Positions 27,995 to 36,936 are shown, counted from the stretch's first letter. The stretch: 61,587 nt of DNA from Bacillota bacterium (GCA_023421075.1 JAEZUM010000017.1:1-61587); one strand, 5' to 3'. A program made the numbers and translations. The notes: generated by a model not told the origin, from the letters alone.

Positions 27995-29842
27995 ATGAAT
28001 ATTCAGATGAATCAGGCACAGCAGCAAGCGGTGCTTCATAAGGATGGACCAATGCTGGTTCTTGCCGGTCCGGGTTCCGGTAAAACACTGGTTATTACAG
28101 AACGTACAAGATATCTGATCGAGCAGGAGAAGGTTCCGGAGGAGCAGATTTTGGTGATTACCTTCACCAAGGCCGCAGCCAACGAGATGAAAGAGCGCTT
28201 TCTAAGAATGACCGGAGCTAGACAGACAAAGGTTAATTTCGGTACCTTTCATGCGGTCTTTTTTACCATGCTGCGGTATGCATATCATCTGGATGCCAAC
28301 AACATCGCCAGAGAGGATATTAAGTATCAGTATATGAAGGAGATTATACATCATCATGGCTTGGAATATGATGATGAGAAGGAATTCATCTCGGATCTTT
28401 TCTCGGAGATTAGTCTGGTAAAAGGGAGCCGAATGGATATTGCCAATTACTATTCCATCAGCTGTGCGGATGAGGTGTTTCGTAGTATATATAGTGAATA
28501 TAATCAAAGGCTTTCTAAGTCAAAGTTAATCGATTTTGATGATATGCTACTGTTAAGCTATGAGCTTCTTTCACAGCGTGCTGATATTCTGAAGCTATGG
28601 CAGAATAAGTTCTGTTACATTTTAATCGATGAATTTCAGGATATCAATTTGGTTCAATATGATATTGTTCGAATGCTGGCTCTCCCGCAGAATAACTTGT
28701 TTATCGTAGGAGATGATGACCAATCCATCTATCGTTTTCGAGGGGCGAAGCCGGAGATTATGTTGAATTTTCCGATGGATTACCCGGATTGTAAGAGGGT
28801 CTATCTTGATAAGAATTATCGAAGCGTTCCCTCCATCCTTCATGCGGCCGGAAGACTGATCAGCCATAATGAGCATCGCTTCCTGAAGCAGATTAATCCG
28901 ATGCTTCATGCGGATCGAGAGATAGTAATTAAGCATTTTAATACACTGGCCGAAGAAAATCGTAACGTTGCCGAAGAGATCCGTATTCTTAGTCGTGAGG
29001 GTATCGCCCTGTCAAAGATGGCTATCCTGCTAAGAACCACTTTGGGATCAGGCGCCTTATTACATAAGCTGATGGAATTCAATATTCCCTTTACGATGAA
29101 GGATAATCTGCCAAATCTCTTCGATCATTGGATTGCTGCAGATATTATCGCCTATATAAAGATTGCAATGGGGCGAACGGATCGCAGCTTATATCTACAG
29201 ATTATCAATCGCCCCAAGAGGTATGTCAATCGGGAGAGCTTCGATTGTCCGGAGGTAGACTTTGAGGATGTGAAGGCTTATTATGAGGACAAGAACTGGA
29301 TGCTGGAGAGGCTGACACAGTTTGAGTATGATCTGGGGATTCTGGATGGCATGAATCCCTATGCGGCTGTGAATTATATTCGAAGAGGGATTGGTTATGA
29401 GGATTATCTGAAGGAGTATGCCGAGTATCGCAAGATTAAGGAAGATGAGCTTCTGGATATTCTGGACGAGCTGCAGGAGAGTGCACGAGGCTTTAAGAAG
29501 TATGAGGAATGGTTCGAGCATATGGAAGCGTACCGGGAGGAGCTGAAGAAGCAGGCGGCAGAAAGTCAGAAGCACAGGACGGACAGTATAACGATAGCAA
29601 CCATGCACAGCTCGAAAGGACTGGAATACCGTGCTGTGTTTATCATAGATGCCAATGAAGGAATTACTCCGCATAAGAAGGCTGTACTGGAGGCGGATCT
29701 GGAGGAGGAACGGCGGTTATTCTATGTGGCTATGACCAGAGCGAGGGAGTACCTGTATATCTTCAGCGCAAAGGAACGTTATAATAAGACGACCCAGTGG
29801 TCACGATTTATTGATGAAATACGTACTACGGATAAAACATAA
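27995..29842 (+). CDS. UvrD/PcrA-type superfamily 1 helicase
   Basis: A 615-residue SF1A helicase that unwinds DNA in repair or replication restart. Motifs in order: Walker A AGPGSGKTLVITERT near 24, DEFQDINLVQ near 212, GDDDQSIYRFRGA near 238, DKNYRS near 270, TMHSSKGLEYRAVFI near 535 and FYVAMTRAREYLYIF near 578. It is shorter than PcrA (about 720-740 residues), and the C-terminal tail is missing. It is therefore probably a second, smaller helicase rather than the housekeeping one. Confidence 0.9.
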   Translation: MNIQMNQAQQQAVLHKDGPMLVLAGPGSGKTLVITERTRYLIEQEKVPEEQILVITFTKAAANEMKERFLRMTGARQTKVNFGTFHAVFFTMLRYAYHLDANNIAREDIKYQYMKEIIHHHGLEYDDEKEFISDLFSEISLVKGSRMDIANYYSISCADEVFRSIYSEYNQRLSKSKLIDFDDMLLLSYELLSQRADILKLWQNKFCYILIDEFQDINLVQYDIVRMLALPQNNLFIVGDDDQSIYRFRGAKPEIMLNFPMDYPDCKRVYLDKNYRSVPSILHAAGRLISHNEHRFLKQINPMLHADREIVIKHFNTLAEENRNVAEEIRILSREGIALSKMAILLRTTLGSGALLHKLMEFNIPFTMKDNLPNLFDHWIAADIIAYIKIAMGRTDRSLYLQIINRPKRYVNRESFDCPEVDFEDVKAYYEDKNWMLERLTQFEYDLGILDGMNPYAAVNYIRRGIGYEDYLKEYAEYRKIKEDELLDILDELQESARGFKKYEEWFEHMEAYREELKKQAAESQKHRTDSITIATMHSSKGLEYRAVFIIDANEGITPHKKAVLEADLEEERRLFYVAMTRAREYLYIFSAKERYNKTTQWSRFIDEIRTTDKT

Positions 29843-29868
29843 GAAACACCCTATGCGAATTGCAAATG

Positions 29869-29939
29869 AAAAGACTGTTGATGAAATGCGACCGAAGGCT
29901 ATGGATACCCTTTCGGAGGAATTTCATTAACAGTCTTTT
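29869..29939. terminator. Bidirectional terminator between helicase and DUF1292 genes
   Basis: AAAAGACTGTTGATGAAAT (from 29869) pairs with ATTTCATTAACAGTCTTTT (to 29939) along its whole length if one G-U pair is allowed. A nested CCGAAGG/CCTTTCGG hairpin lies in the loop. It lies between convergent genes and ends in T on both strands. Confidence 0.85.
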
Positions 29940-29957
29940 AAAATCATGGAAATCTAA

Positions 29958-30320
29958 TTATTCTTCTTCTGATTCTTCGAGATCATCCAACTCATCATCA
30001 AACATCTCATCATACTCTTCAGAGTCTAATAATTCCTCAAATGCATCGGCTACTGCTTCAAATTCATCATCATCATCGATGTTGAGAAGTTGAGGCTCGT
30101 CATCGCCTTCCTGGATAAAGCGATATAAGAATACGTTATCATCCTCTGCTTCGCCTTCTTCCGGTTGTAATGCGATATACTCCTTGTTATCTACTGTGAA
30201 AATATCTAATACGATGCAATTAATTTCCGTACCGTCATCTAAAGATAATGTAATTGAATCATGCTCGTGCTCGTGATCGTGACCGCAGCCGCAACCGTTT
30301 CCGTGATTATGCTCACCCAT
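29958..30320 (-). CDS. DUF1292 protein with His/Cys-rich N-terminus
   Basis: A 120-residue acidic protein of the DUF1292 (YrzB-like) family. The core has LSLDDGTEINCIVLDIF and YIALQPEE. The first 22 residues carry eight histidines and two cysteines (HNHGNGCGCGHDHEHEHD), a likely metal-binding tag not needed for the domain. The C-terminus is nearly all Asp and Glu. Members are often encoded near the yrrL-yrzB genes elsewhere; here it stands alone between a convergent helicase and a divergent one. Function is unknown. Confidence 0.85.
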   Translation of the reverse strand: MGEHNHGNGCGCGHDHEHEHDSITLSLDDGTEINCIVLDIFTVDNKEYIALQPEEGEAEDDNVFLYRFIQEGDDEPQLLNIDDDDEFEAVADAFEELLDSEEYDEMFDDELDDLEESEEE

Positions 30321-30572
30321 AATACTACCTCACTTTTTTAATTAATGGCCTACGACAGAATGACTCTGTACGTAAATGCTTGGCAAGTAAATTCATTTAA
30401 GACTGAATGACAAACAATATTCAATGACCATGAATTCAACTTGTTAATTCCTAACAATAATTAGTATAGGAATATAAGTAGAATGTACCAGATTGAGGTA
30501 AAAAATGCAAGCACTAAAACTAATTTTAAAAGAATTAAGCAGGACAGTAATCAAACAAATGTTTTGTTTTGC
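30321..30572. other. AT-rich divergent spacer
   Basis: No gene is visible. It must hold the promoter of the DUF1292 gene; a minus-strand TATACT lies at 30463-30468 with only a poor -35. The direct pair CAAGCACT and other short repeats are not convincing. Confidence 0.4.
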
Positions 30573-30601
30573 TTGGCAGTATTGTAGTGATATGATATAA
30601 T
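30573..30601 (+). promoter_or_regulatory. Strong promoter of the leader and nuclease-helicase gene
   Basis: TTGGCA at 30573-30578, a 17-nt spacer and a perfect TATAAT at 30596-30601. Transcription should start near 30608, six or so nt before a terminator hairpin. Confidence 0.85.
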
Positions 30602-30607
30602 ATAGTA

Positions 30608-30721
30608 AATAGGAGCATCTTAAAAGGATTATAGTTTTAAGATGCTTTTTTGTATCTTAGGTAAATATGACCTAAGATACAAAAACATTCCGTATTTGTT
30701 CAATACGACTAATGAAGACTG
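30608..30721 (+). promoter_or_regulatory. Structured leader: intrinsic terminator plus two further hairpins (candidate attenuator)
   Basis: Hairpin 1 is AGCATCTTAAAA (30614-30625) with TTTTAAGATGCT (30635-30646), 12 perfect pairs, followed by six T: a textbook terminator. Hairpin 2 is GTATCTTAGGT (30652-30662) with ACCTAAGATAC (30670-30680), 11 perfect pairs. Hairpin 3 is CGTATT/AATACG at 30691-30707. The right arm of hairpin 1 (TAAGATGC, 30638-30645) can instead pair with the left arm of hairpin 2 (GTATCTTA, 30652-30659), putting the T-run in a loop. No plus-strand gene lies upstream for hairpin 1 to terminate. It therefore acts on the transcript of the promoter at 30573, either as an attenuator or as the end of a ~44-nt RNA. 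Confidence 0.7.
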
Positions 30722-33136
30722 GTGATGATGATGGAAGAGATAAGAAATATAAAAATATCGGTTCGAAATCTGGTAGAGTTTATACTCTGCTCCGGTGACC
30801 TTGATAATACAAGAGGAAGAAGTGATGCGGATGCAATGCAAGCGGGAGGAAGAATGCATCGTAAGCTGCAGAAGCAGATGGGGGCCAATTATACAGCAGA
30901 GGTTCCGCTCAGTATTACCGTTCCGGTTACCGGTGGGGACATCACCTTTGAGTTAACCATTGAGGGAAGAGCGGACGGAATTATTAATAACAGCAATTCA
31001 ATTATGGAGGACTTTTCAATACTAATCTTCGAAGAAGAGGAAGCGAATCCTCCGGAGATTATAATAGATGAGATAAAGGGTGTGTATATGGAGTTGTCTC
31101 ACTTGACAGAGCCGGTTGGAGTACACCGGGCTCAGGCAATGTGTTACGCCTATATCTATGCAACCAAATATGAGCACTCCCGCATCGGGATTCGTCTGAC
31201 CTACTGCAATCTGGAAACAGAGAATGTAAGGTATTTTGAAGAGACGTTAACTTATGAGGAGCTTAGCATCTGGTTCAAGCATTTGGTGGAAGAGTATGCA
31301 AAATGGGCTTCCTGGCAGATCAAATGGACCGAGAAAAGAAATAGCGCGATCAAGGCTATGGATTTCCCGTTCCTATACCGGGAGGGGCAGAAGGAGCTGG
31401 TTACCGGTGTCTATAAAACCATCCTTAGGAAGAAAAAGCTGTTCATCGAAGCACCCACCGGAGTTGGTAAGACCATCTCTACCGTATTTCCTACGGTGAA
31501 GGCCATGGGGGAAGGACTTGTAGAGAAAATCTTCTATCTGACAGCAAAGACAATAACAAGAACCGTTGCAGAGGATACCTTTCGGATACTAAGTGATCAT
31601 GGTCTTCCGCTTAAAGTGGTGACGATTACAGCGAAGGAAAAGGTCTGTATTCTGGACAAGCCGGATTGTAATCCGGGTGCTTGCCCCAGAGCAAAGGGTT
31701 ATTTTGACCGTGTGAATGATGCGGTATATGATTTGTTAACCCATGTAAATGACATCTCCAGAGATGATGTTATCTCTTATGCCGAGAAACACTGTGTATG
31801 CCCCTTTGAGATGGGGCTTGATGTTACTCTGTGGTCTGATGCTATCATTTGTGATTATAATTATGTCTTTGACCCCAATGTGTACCTGAGGCGCTTTTTC
31901 ATGAATGAGAAACCATCGGATTACGTATTTCTTATCGACGAGGCACATAACCTGGTGGATCGTGCCAGAGAGATGTACAGTGCTGCTCTGTATAAGGATG
32001 ACTTCCTTCAGGTTAAGCGGTTGATCAAGGATAAGAGTGCCAAGCTGTCCAAGCTGATCGAGCATTGTAACAATGATCTTCTGAAGCTGCGCAGGGACTG
32101 TGATGAGTTTGAGGTATTAGATAATGTGGACGGATTTGTAATGCATCTGCTCAGCCTGATGGCCGAATATGAGATATTTCTTCAGGAGGGCTTTATCACA
32201 GAAGGCAAAGAAGAGATTGTCAGACTATATATGGACATCAGACATTTTCTGAATATGTATGAGATCCATGATGATAACTATACCATTTATACCGATTATG
32301 AGGAGGATCAATTTCGCCTTAAGCTGCAATGTATGGATCCTTCCAGGAATCTGCAGAACTGCATGGATAGAGGGCGGAGTACCGTGTTATTCTCTGCGAC
32401 ACTGCTGCCGATTAATTACTATATGGAACAGCTGGGTGGTAAGAAAGAGGATTATGCAGTCTATGCACCTTCTTCCTTCCTGACTGAGAATCGTTTGATC
32501 ATGATAGGGACGGATGTCAGTACGAAGTATACCAGGAGGAACGAGAGAGAGTATGAGAGAATCCTGGACTATATCAAGGATTTTACCGGTGCAAGAACCG
32601 GAAATTACATGGTTTTCTTTCCTTCCTATCAATTGCTTCAGACAGTAGCGGAGCTGGCCGGAGATGAGTTGGAGGGCCTGGTCGTTCAGAGTAATAGTAT
32701 GACAGAGGCAGAGAAGGAGCTATTTCTGGAGGAATTTGTAGAGGATCCGGTGAGCAGCCGTATCGGCTTCTGCGTAATGGGTGGAATCTTTAGTGAGGGA
32801 ATTGATCTGAAGAACAATCGACTGATCGGAGCAATTATTGTTGGGACGGGACTACCGATGGTATGTAATGAACGGGAGTTGTTCCGCGGTTATTTTGACG
32901 AAAAGAATGGGAATGGTTTTGATTATGCCTATCTCTATTCCGGAATGAACAAGGTGTTACAGTCAGCCGGCAGAGTAATCCGTACCAAGGAGGATCGCGG
33001 AGCAATATTACTATTGGATGAGCGATTTAACCAGAAGCAATACTACAACCTCTTTCCCAGAGAATGGTATCCGAATGTGACGGTGAATCTGAATACGATG
33101 AAGAGCGTCCTTGATAATTTTTGGAAAGAAAAATAA
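30722..33136 (+). CDS. PD-(D/E)XK nuclease fused to a DinG/XPD-type helicase
   Basis: An 804-residue fusion. The N-terminus (about 1-200) looks like a Cas4/RecB-type nuclease: GGRMHRKLQ, IEGRADGI, DEIKGVY and a Gln-containing helix (RAQAMCYAY). The rest is an SF2 5'-3' helicase of the DinG/XPD family: Walker A EAPTGVGKT near 243, DEAH box FLIDEAHN near 404, and four Cys in between (CILDKPDCNPGAC and the later HCVCPF) that suit an iron-sulfur cluster. It probably acts in DNA repair. The frame opens with GTG then three ATG codons (30722-30733); no clear ribosome-binding site decides between them. A structured leader precedes it. Confidence 0.85.
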   Translation: MMMMEEIRNIKISVRNLVEFILCSGDLDNTRGRSDADAMQAGGRMHRKLQKQMGANYTAEVPLSITVPVTGGDITFELTIEGRADGIINNSNSIMEDFSILIFEEEEANPPEIIIDEIKGVYMELSHLTEPVGVHRAQAMCYAYIYATKYEHSRIGIRLTYCNLETENVRYFEETLTYEELSIWFKHLVEEYAKWASWQIKWTEKRNSAIKAMDFPFLYREGQKELVTGVYKTILRKKKLFIEAPTGVGKTISTVFPTVKAMGEGLVEKIFYLTAKTITRTVAEDTFRILSDHGLPLKVVTITAKEKVCILDKPDCNPGACPRAKGYFDRVNDAVYDLLTHVNDISRDDVISYAEKHCVCPFEMGLDVTLWSDAIICDYNYVFDPNVYLRRFFMNEKPSDYVFLIDEAHNLVDRAREMYSAALYKDDFLQVKRLIKDKSAKLSKLIEHCNNDLLKLRRDCDEFEVLDNVDGFVMHLLSLMAEYEIFLQEGFITEGKEEIVRLYMDIRHFLNMYEIHDDNYTIYTDYEEDQFRLKLQCMDPSRNLQNCMDRGRSTVLFSATLLPINYYMEQLGGKKEDYAVYAPSSFLTENRLIMIGTDVSTKYTRRNEREYERILDYIKDFTGARTGNYMVFFPSYQLLQTVAELAGDELEGLVVQSNSMTEAEKELFLEEFVEDPVSSRIGFCVMGGIFSEGIDLKNNRLIGAIIVGTGLPMVCNERELFRGYFDEKNGNGFDYAYLYSGMNKVLQSAGRVIRTKEDRGAILLLDERFNQKQYYNLFPREWYPNVTVNLNTMKSVLDNFWKEK

Positions 33137-33141
33137 ATAAA

Positions 33142-33449
33142 AAGAGGCTGTAATCAAAATACTTGTTGGCATAAGGTAAGGATAACAGCATCCCTCACAC
33201 ACAGGTTGACGGACATTTTACTATTTTGTAAGCCATTTTATCAAACAAAAATGTTTGCTATTGTCTTACAAAACAGTAATCTGTCCGTCAAACAGTGCAT
33301 TTGCGCGAAAGCAAAGTGAGCATATACAAGCTTGCTTGTACATATGCGAACGCGCACGCGAACCGTATGATCTCAATTAAAGAGATTATACGGTATGGGA
33401 CGCCTGTTACCCTTACCTTGCCAACGATTTGTTCTTGGATAACAGCCTT
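33142..33449. repeat. 308-nt nested inverted-repeat element
   Basis: An outer stem of about 50 nt on each side (33142-33194 with 33397-33449; AGGCTGTAATC against ATAACAGCCTT, then TTGGC/GCCAA, AAGGTAAG/CTTACCTT, and GGATAACAG/CTGTTACCC with a GGG/CCC closing) encloses three separate hairpins. Stem 2 is TTGACGGACA...TTTTGTAAG (33206-33232) with CTTACAAAA...TGTCCGTCAA (33265-33292) and an inner CAAACA/TGTTTG. Stem 3 is TGCGCG (33302-33307)/CGCGCA (33351-33356) around CATATACAAGC/GCTTGTACATATG. Stem 4 is ACCGTATGATCTC/GAGATTATACGGT (33362-33394). It fills the spacer between two convergent genes. It could be a large terminator, a small non-autonomous mobile element or a structured RNA. Confidence 0.7.
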
Positions 33450-33470
33450 ATTTTATGTACTTCGATTTTT

Positions 33471-34370
33471 CTAAAAATGGATGCGACTGTTCGCAAAAGG
33501 ATAATCCGTCTCTGTGGCGAGAAAATTCTTACCTGTAAAAGCACGGAAGATCAGATTGCACAGGTAGAACAGGATGGAACCCAGAACGCCTCCGATGATA
33601 GCATATATCACATCGTCGATATCGCAACGATTGGAGATGACGAAATACTGTACAATCTCTAAGACGATCGGAGGAAGGAGAAGAACGATAAATCGTAGCA
33701 ACCGAGATTGTCTTCGTAACACTAAGGTCATCTGGAAGCCATATGGTATGAAGATCAGGATCCGTATCAGCAGATATACCATTACGTCACTTAAAGGGAT
33801 AATACCGTAGAGATAATCTTCAATTAATATCGTAATTGCCTCGAAGGGAATTATATTGGCGGAAGCTAATGCTCCACGATAAGCAATGGGGAAAGCACTT
33901 TCAACAAACATACCGTATAGCATAATGCCTAGATAAATCAGAAAGAAAAGCAGGCTATGATTACGATAGAAGATGTTGTAATCCTCAAAGCGTGTACTGT
34001 AATCCAGCATATTGCGCAAGAAACAATACAGGCAGGGAATGAGCCAATTGATAATGCCGACAGCCAGCATGTTACCGGTGTACGGAAGGAAGGATTGATC
34101 CTCTCCGAGATACGAGAGAAGCGTAATAAGAAAGCTCATGAACAGGATCAAGGAGGAATAATTAAAGCAGACTTCATAGGTGGAGGTCTGCTCCAATAGA
34201 ATATGGCAGCATAGTAAGGTCATTAAAATTGCGATACCCCAGATTACATAAAAAGCCGCAAAAAAATAATATACTACAAATTGAATTAAAATCGTAATAA
34301 TGCTTAAGAGAATAATTAAGGATGAAACTTGAATATTGGTTCTTCGTTGCATCTTAACACCAGCTTTCAT
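33471..34370 (-). CDS. VanZ-like membrane protein
   Basis: A 299-residue protein with about eight hydrophobic helices. The C-terminal part has the VanZ layout: a helix, then a stretch ending EIVQYF, a polar loop (SNRCDIDDVIY) and a final helix with GGVLGSILFYL. VanZ-like proteins are common in Firmicutes and mostly uncharacterised; glycopeptide resistance cannot be inferred. Its ATG overlaps the stop codon of the upstream lipid-kinase gene (TAATG), so translation is coupled. A strong nested repeat follows its 3' end. Confidence 0.78.
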   Translation of the reverse strand: MKAGVKMQRRTNIQVSSLIILLSIITILIQFVVYYFFAAFYVIWGIAILMTLLCCHILLEQTSTYEVCFNYSSLILFMSFLITLLSYLGEDQSFLPYTGNMLAVGIINWLIPCLYCFLRNMLDYSTRFEDYNIFYRNHSLLFFLIYLGIMLYGMFVESAFPIAYRGALASANIIPFEAITILIEDYLYGIIPLSDVMVYLLIRILIFIPYGFQMTLVLRRQSRLLRFIVLLLPPIVLEIVQYFVISNRCDIDDVIYAIIGGVLGSILFYLCNLIFRAFTGKNFLATETDYPFANSRIHF

Positions 34371-35296
34371 TATAGAATCATTCGTATCTGTTCGTGTATG
34401 CAGTCAACCTTGATGTGGGAGCATACAGAAGGAACCTCGCCGTCCGTATGAACCGCAGAATTGATATCGGTCTGAATCTCTATCTGTGAGCAGTGGAACG
34501 TTTCCACACCTTTATATTTAACATGTTTACCGGTAAATATGGTAGGAAGGAGTACGAAAACCTTAGCCTTACTTAAACCGTGAACTAAGGTGACCGTTAG
34601 CTTCCCATCGGTAGGGTCAGCATCCGGAGCCATAAGAAGTCCGCCACCTTCATATTTGTGTATCATATTGGAGATCAGAAGTACCTTTTTATAGCTCTCC
34701 GTTGAAATGCCATCCAGAGTTATGGTTGCATTCATCTGTGGCGCAGTAAGAACCTGCTTGATTGCAATGGCTATATAGACAAATTTGCCAGCGCCAAAAC
34801 GGTTTAAGCTTTTCTTAAGAGGGGATTCCTGAACCTCAAGGCATACGGCTGCATCGTAGCCAATCCCGCTGGAGCAGGAGAACTTTCTCGGTGTCTGGTC
34901 TTTGTCCAGAAATGTAATTTGTCCATGATCCAGATATTTGAACTTAGTAGGTTTCAGTATATGTGATAAAGCCTCCAAGGGATCCTTTGGTATCCCTAGA
35001 CTTCTTGCTAAATCGTTGCTGGAACCGGAGGGGATATACCCAAGCAATACCTCGTCATAATGCTCTATACCATTGATTACTTCATTCACAGTACCATCAC
35101 CGCCTAATATAACAAGGTTTTTGATGCCTGTATTTTCTTCACAGATCTGCTTCGCAAGCTCCGTAGCATGTCCCGGATGTTTCGTAAAGACAGCAGTGTA
35201 TTCGATTTTCTGCTTATCCAGTTCATCCTTAACGATCCACCAAAAGCGGATTCCCCTTCCGGAACTGGATTTTGGATTAATAATAAAATGATACAT
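34370..35296 (-). CDS. Diacylglycerol kinase-like lipid kinase (YegS/DagK family)
   Basis: A 308-residue lipid kinase. The nucleotide-binding loop is LGGDGTVNEVINGI near residue 55 and the substrate-side motif is PSGSSNDLARSLGIP near 85. These enzymes phosphorylate diacylglycerol or a related lipid at the membrane and recycle it into phospholipid synthesis. I start at ATG 35296, which has AAGGGAG 7 nt upstream and gives MYHFIINPKSSSG, the usual family opening; the frame is open seven codons further. It is followed by an overlapping VanZ-like gene. Confidence 0.88.
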   Translation of the reverse strand: MYHFIINPKSSSGRGIRFWWIVKDELDKQKIEYTAVFTKHPGHATELAKQICEENTGIKNLVILGGDGTVNEVINGIEHYDEVLLGYIPSGSSNDLARSLGIPKDPLEALSHILKPTKFKYLDHGQITFLDKDQTPRKFSCSSGIGYDAAVCLEVQESPLKKSLNRFGAGKFVYIAIAIKQVLTAPQMNATITLDGISTESYKKVLLISNMIHKYEGGGLLMAPDADPTDGKLTVTLVHGLSKAKVFVLLPTIFTGKHVKYKGVETFHCSQIEIQTDINSAVHTDGEVPSVCSHIKVDCIHEQIRMIL

Positions 35297-35538
35297 GTTA
35301 ACGCTCCCTTTTGGCACGTATTAAACGCTGGTTATAACTAAAATATATAGTAAAAGAGTATCATTGTCAATGTTTTGCAGTTCATTAATATGCTTATTCA
35401 ACATGAAAGACCCAAATTTTGTTACAATCCGACATTGGCTCTTCGCTTTGAAATATTAAGCTATAAATCAACCTTGAATTATAAATAATTATATACTTAT
35501 CACATATATTATTATGATAAATAATCTAGGGGCCAGCT
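35297..35538. other. AT-rich spacer before the LysM genes
   Basis: No gene is visible. CATATATTA at 35503-35511 resembles the -10 of sporulation sigma factors (SigE/SigK), with an AT-rich -35 region. That suits the spore-type genes downstream but is not proof. Confidence 0.35.
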
Positions 35539-36825
35539 ATGGATATATATGTTGTACAAGAAGGAGATACAATAGAAGGCATAGCCGAACGCTTTGGTGT
35601 TCCTGTCGAACGGCTTATACAAGATAATGGATTCGCAACCCCTGTTCGCTTGATCGTTGGTCAGGCTTTAATCATAGCATATCCGAAGGAAACATATATT
35701 GTACAGGAGGGTGATTCCATACAAAGTATAGCAGATCAGTACCAGGTATCTACTATGCAGATATTAAGAAATAATCCATTTCTCGCTGGAAGAGAGTACA
35801 TTTATGCCGGTGAGTCCCTGATTATAAGCTATGATACGAATGGGAGTGTTACAACGAATGGGTATGTTTTCACCTTTATTAAGACTGAGATATTGAAGAG
35901 AGTACTGCCTAACTTGACATATTTGTCTGTTTTTAATTACACGGCATCGGAGGAAGGTGAGATTATACAATATCGTGATGATACGGAGTTAATCCGTACC
36001 GCACTGGAATATGGTGTGATTCCCCTTTTGATGATCACAACCTCGACACAGCTTGGAGAACCGAATGTAGAGATCGCATTTAATATACTGTTAAATGAAG
36101 AAGCTCAGGATCGGAATATTAATCAATTTGTTGAGATAATAAAGACCAAAGGCTACTATGGTATCAATATGGTGTTCAATTTTTTGAATCGTAACAGTCA
36201 GCCCTTATACCTGAGTTTTGTAAGGAAGGTCTCAGAACGGTTGAAGCGGGAGGGGCTACTTTTCATTCTTACGATTAATTACGAGCAACAGGTAAATAAT
36301 GGGGAGCTCACGATAGAACCGATTGACTATGGTGCTTTCGCCTCTTATGTAAACGAAATTATATTCTTAAAGTTTATATGGGGTACGAACTTTGATCCAC
36401 CCGCACCGATCATTAGCAACAACAATATCAGAGAACTGATCGATTACGTAACGCAGAGTGTACCGCCGGATAAAGTTGTTGCCGGCAATCCGATCTTCGG
36501 ATACGATTGGCAACTGCCGTATATACAGGGGAGAACCGCTGCAACCTCAATGACAATAAACGCGGTATTAGAATTGGCTGATGAAGCGGGCGCAGTAATA
36601 CAATTTGATGAGATTTCGCAGACTCCATATTTCTATTATAATCAGATCATTGGAATTCCCGTTCAACATATCGTTTGGTTCATCGATGTTAGGAGTATCG
36701 TAGGAATTAATGAGATTGTTAAGGAGTATTCGCTTCGGGGAAGCGGAATTTGGAATCTGATGTTTTATTATCCTCAACTATGGACCTCAATTAATTCTCA
36801 ATTTGATATCATTAAGTTAATCTGA
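35539..36825 (+). CDS. Double LysM protein with GH18-like domain lacking catalytic residues (copy 1)
   Basis: A 428-residue protein with two LysM repeats (about 2-48, VVQEGDTIEGIAERFGV, and about 51-97, IVQEGDSIQSIADQYQV) followed by a YaaH/SleL-like glycoside hydrolase 18 barrel. In this family the catalytic strand reads DxxDxDxE-like (for example GVNIDFE); here it reads YYGINMVFNFLN near residue 217. Val and Asn replace the Asp and catalytic Glu. It has no signal peptide, as is normal for spore-coat-targeted SleL-like proteins. It is most likely a spore cortex or coat binding protein without hydrolase activity. AGGGG precedes the ATG. A paralogue follows directly. Confidence 0.82.
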   Translation: MDIYVVQEGDTIEGIAERFGVPVERLIQDNGFATPVRLIVGQALIIAYPKETYIVQEGDSIQSIADQYQVSTMQILRNNPFLAGREYIYAGESLIISYDTNGSVTTNGYVFTFIKTEILKRVLPNLTYLSVFNYTASEEGEIIQYRDDTELIRTALEYGVIPLLMITTSTQLGEPNVEIAFNILLNEEAQDRNINQFVEIIKTKGYYGINMVFNFLNRNSQPLYLSFVRKVSERLKREGLLFILTINYEQQVNNGELTIEPIDYGAFASYVNEIIFLKFIWGTNFDPPAPIISNNNIRELIDYVTQSVPPDKVVAGNPIFGYDWQLPYIQGRTAATSMTINAVLELADEAGAVIQFDEISQTPYFYYNQIIGIPVQHIVWFIDVRSIVGINEIVKEYSLRGSGIWNLMFYYPQLWTSINSQFDIIKLI

Positions 36826-36936
36826 AAGGATTTCTGGTTTCATACCAATTTGAACATAAATAGGATCTTTCTCCGTGTAAATAAAAAAGTGGTACTTTCA
36901 TATATTGTTAGTAATGAGAAGAATAAAGGATATCGC

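Noticed and set aside
29860..30093. Ser-rich plus-strand frame
   Set aside because: It is the antisense of the Asp/Glu-rich tail of the DUF1292 gene and spans a terminator.
33142..33449. Group II intron or IS element for the nested repeat
   Set aside because: No reverse transcriptase or transposase frame, no domain V-like hairpin with a catalytic triad that I could recognise, and the total length is only 308 nt.
33471..34370. VanZ-like gene as glycopeptide resistance
   Set aside because: No other van genes are present, and VanZ-like domains are widespread in sensitive bacteria.
35503..35511. A firm SigK promoter before the LysM genes
   Set aside because: The -10-like CATATATTA fits, but no AC at the right distance was found for the -35; kept only as a weak note.
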